Source: Cinclus cinclus (taxonomy: Eukaryota; Chordata; Aves; Passeriformes; Cinclidae). Taken from it: a DNA stretch of 64,000 nt. The translations under genes were made by a program, and so were the position numbers. Where the stretch lies: assembly GCF_963662255.1 (NCBI RefSeq), contig NC_085056.1:10876123-10940122 (forward strand). Reading direction: 5' to 3'. This document shows positions 62,051 through 64,000 of this stretch, one piece after another. Each line of letters opens with the position of its first letter. Positions within the stretch are counted from its first letter, which is position 1. Below the pieces are notes generated by a model that was not told the DNA's origin, searched no databases, and worked only from the letters and a program-made list of their open reading frames with translations.

Positions 62051-63754
62051 TAATTACAGACTTTTATCTTTATTCGTCTCTTTTTAGCTCATTTTTTAGA
62101 TTTCTTCTCAAAACCACAGCCACCGCAAGGGGGAATTCTGGTCTGTTCAGAACGATGCAGAATCTTCCCACTCTGAACAATTAAGCATCGCATTGACCAT
62201 GCCTTAAACGACATGGCCATAACACCCTGCCTTCTTCCACAAAGGCACAGGAAGGTGAATGGCAATGTTGGGGTTTAGATTATGAGTATGTATGGGTTTG
62301 AGGTATGAACAGAGGTATTGTGGAAAAATTCCTCGCAATATTTAGAATGCTGGGTGAAACAGATACAGAGTATCTAAAAGTAGGAAAAAAAGGTATCTAA
62401 AGGTTAGGTAGACATGCATTAATCATACAATGTTTGCTGCAGGTACCACCCACAGTGAAAGAAATCTCCCATGAGATAAATAATATACAAAAAGCATTCC
62501 AGGCCTGATTAATTTCTTATACTGGTTAAAATACAAACATTTGTTAAGTAGAATTATTTCACATTTGGTATGACTAGGAAGGGAATCTAAAAAGCATTTA
62601 AGAAAATTTATTAGACAAAGACTTTTTTCTTGTCAGAATCTTATTCCTCTAGTTACCAAAATAAGAAACTTGGGACTATGGTGGGGTTTGGAGAATTAAC
62701 AATGTTGTATTCAAAGGCCTGATAAAGTACTCCTCACAGTCCTTCATACCAAGGTCAAAATGTTATTCCCACTGTAATATAGTTTTGCAACATCCTGAAC
62801 ATGTACAGTCAACACAAAAATGTTGTTCAAACCCCAGAATTTTGCAGGATAAGAGCTATAATATCTGCAAAGCATGTCAGGATCTCATTATCCTCTTTTC
62901 ATTCCTGAGCAAGGACAGCACCTGATATAGGAAACACATTTTGAGGAATGGTTGGGTCTAAAAAGTCCACTGATGGAGGTAACCACATAAAAAAATATTC
63001 CGGATGCACAACCTTCAAAGGAGAGTTGGTGGGAAGAGATTTAAAGCAGGAAAAAGAAAATAGATAGCAAGAAAGACATTAAGAGAAAAAAAAAAAAAGG
63101 AGGTAACAACTACTACTACTGCACGTAGATAATTTAGGCTATGAGCCTAAAGGGAAGTTGTGCAGCACTTCAGCAGTGCAGGCAAAAGGCTTGCATTTGA
63201 AATACTGAAGAACAGGAAATTGCCAAAGGGTTTTAGAAACTTGAGACAGTGGTTTACCCAGAATAATAACGTTATTAACTGATTGAAGACTTTAAAGTGG
63301 CATTTTGAGGACAGGGGGAGAGGAGAAGGTTACAATAATTGAGACAAAGTGATAACCTTAGCATAGTATTTTTGCTCATAGCTTAGGAACAAAAATAAAT
63401 TCACCCTACATGCATTGATTTTTAAAATTCTCTGTAATTTTTATACTTGAGATAGCATGGATTTTGTTGTCACCTTCCAAACCTTGACAAATTACTTCAG
63501 TTTTGGTATAGCAGTTCTGTAATCATTCTACTGGGCTCAGAAAAAAGTCTAATTATAAATAAAAATTACTTCTGAGGTCTGTTCTTTTTTCCTCTTTTTC
63601 TTCAGCAGACTTTAGAGGTATATTGTGTATGTATATCTGTGTGTATGTATTGCTAATATAAATTTACACCGTGTGTGTACGTACCTGCTCAGCAATAGTA
63701 TCAGAAGCTGGAATTATTAATTTTAAAAGGAGGTTTTAAATGTGCCAGCAAGTG
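62051..63754. other. no feature seen
   Basis: Unique AT-rich sequence with an A-run at 63088-63099 and a TAC triplet run (63108-63119). An acceptor-like TTTTCCTCTTTTTCTTCAG at 63605 has no good donor. Confidence 0.4.
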
Positions 63755-64000
63755 TATTCTTTTGGCCAATAAGGGCAGTGAGATCCTGGGGTTAATTAGG
63801 AAGAGCATTGCAAGCAGGTCAGGAAGTGATCCTGCCCTGCTGAGGCACATCTGAAGTGCTGGGTCCAGTTCTGGGCTCCTCAGCATTGCCAGAGTCATGG
63901 AGCTCCAACAAAGACGATCAAGGGACTGGAGCATCTCTCTCTCAAGGGAAGGGAATGGGGCCGGGGCTGTTCAGCTTTGACAGGAACCTCAGCCCTGTCT
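63755..64000 (+). mobile_element. CR1 LINE fragment, cut by the window end
   Basis: In the forward sense it shows GATCCTGGGGTTAATTAGGA, AGCAGGTCAGGAAGTGATCC, GGTCCAGTTCTGGGCTCC, GGGACTGGAGCATCTCTCTC and GGGGCTGTTCAGC. These match the 3' coding end of the CR1 reverse-transcriptase ORF and the start of its 3' region. The copy is diverged: the forward frame is broken. It continues beyond 64000. The minus-strand frame at 63701-63934 is a by-product. Confidence 0.93.

Noticed and set aside
63701..63934. 77-codon minus-strand frame at the right end
   Set aside because: It is the antisense of the CR1 fragment, which reads on the + strand.

Overview
The window looks like avian chromosomal DNA. It is AT-rich (I judge GC in the high thirties of percent, by eye), has no operon-like or densely packed genes, and its only recognisable interspersed repeats are four fragments of the CR1 LINE, the main retroposon of birds and other sauropsids. 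The rest is unique sequence with a few microsatellites and homopolymer runs. No species can be named. No complete gene, rRNA, tRNA, CRISPR array, known microRNA or endogenous retrovirus was recognised.

No long coding exon is visible. What can be seen is a set of short candidate exons with good splice signals. The most coherent are on the + strand at 17163-17272 and from 20624. They join in phase and read into a C-terminus-like stretch, with AATAAA signals downstream, but the first exon needs a frame change. A separate terminal-exon candidate lies at 18040-18287. Other candidates are a - strand terminal exon at 13936-14136, + strand exons near 985, 29056, 37986 and 38488, and a non-coding-looking pair at 49903-50015 and 51995-52046 that suggests a long non-coding RNA. 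Pseudo-exons are common in vertebrate introns and deserts, so each is a proposal. I do not recognise any of the proteins.

Layout: 1-17 kb is plain intron-like or intergenic sequence with one recursive-splice-like AG/GT junction (10384/10385), a GGTT and GATA microsatellite pair (13.1-13.4 kb) and a CR1 fragment (14.8 kb). At 17-21 kb lie the best exon candidates. From 20.8 to 24.3 kb, and at about 28.5, 31.7, 34.3, 37.3, 46.5, 53 and 54.1 kb, there are stretches rich in homeodomain, POU and PBX-MEIS-like motifs. These have the texture of conserved non-coding elements around developmental genes. The strongest, at 52640-53660, holds an exact PBX-MEIS decamer. GC-rich islets stand out at 47.83-48.18 kb and 61.86-62.05 kb. 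CR1 fragments occur again at 24.7, 55.7 and 63.76-64.0 kb.

The best reading is the edge of a gene or a long intron facing a regulatory desert. The regulatory part rests on motif texture only, because no alignment could be run.
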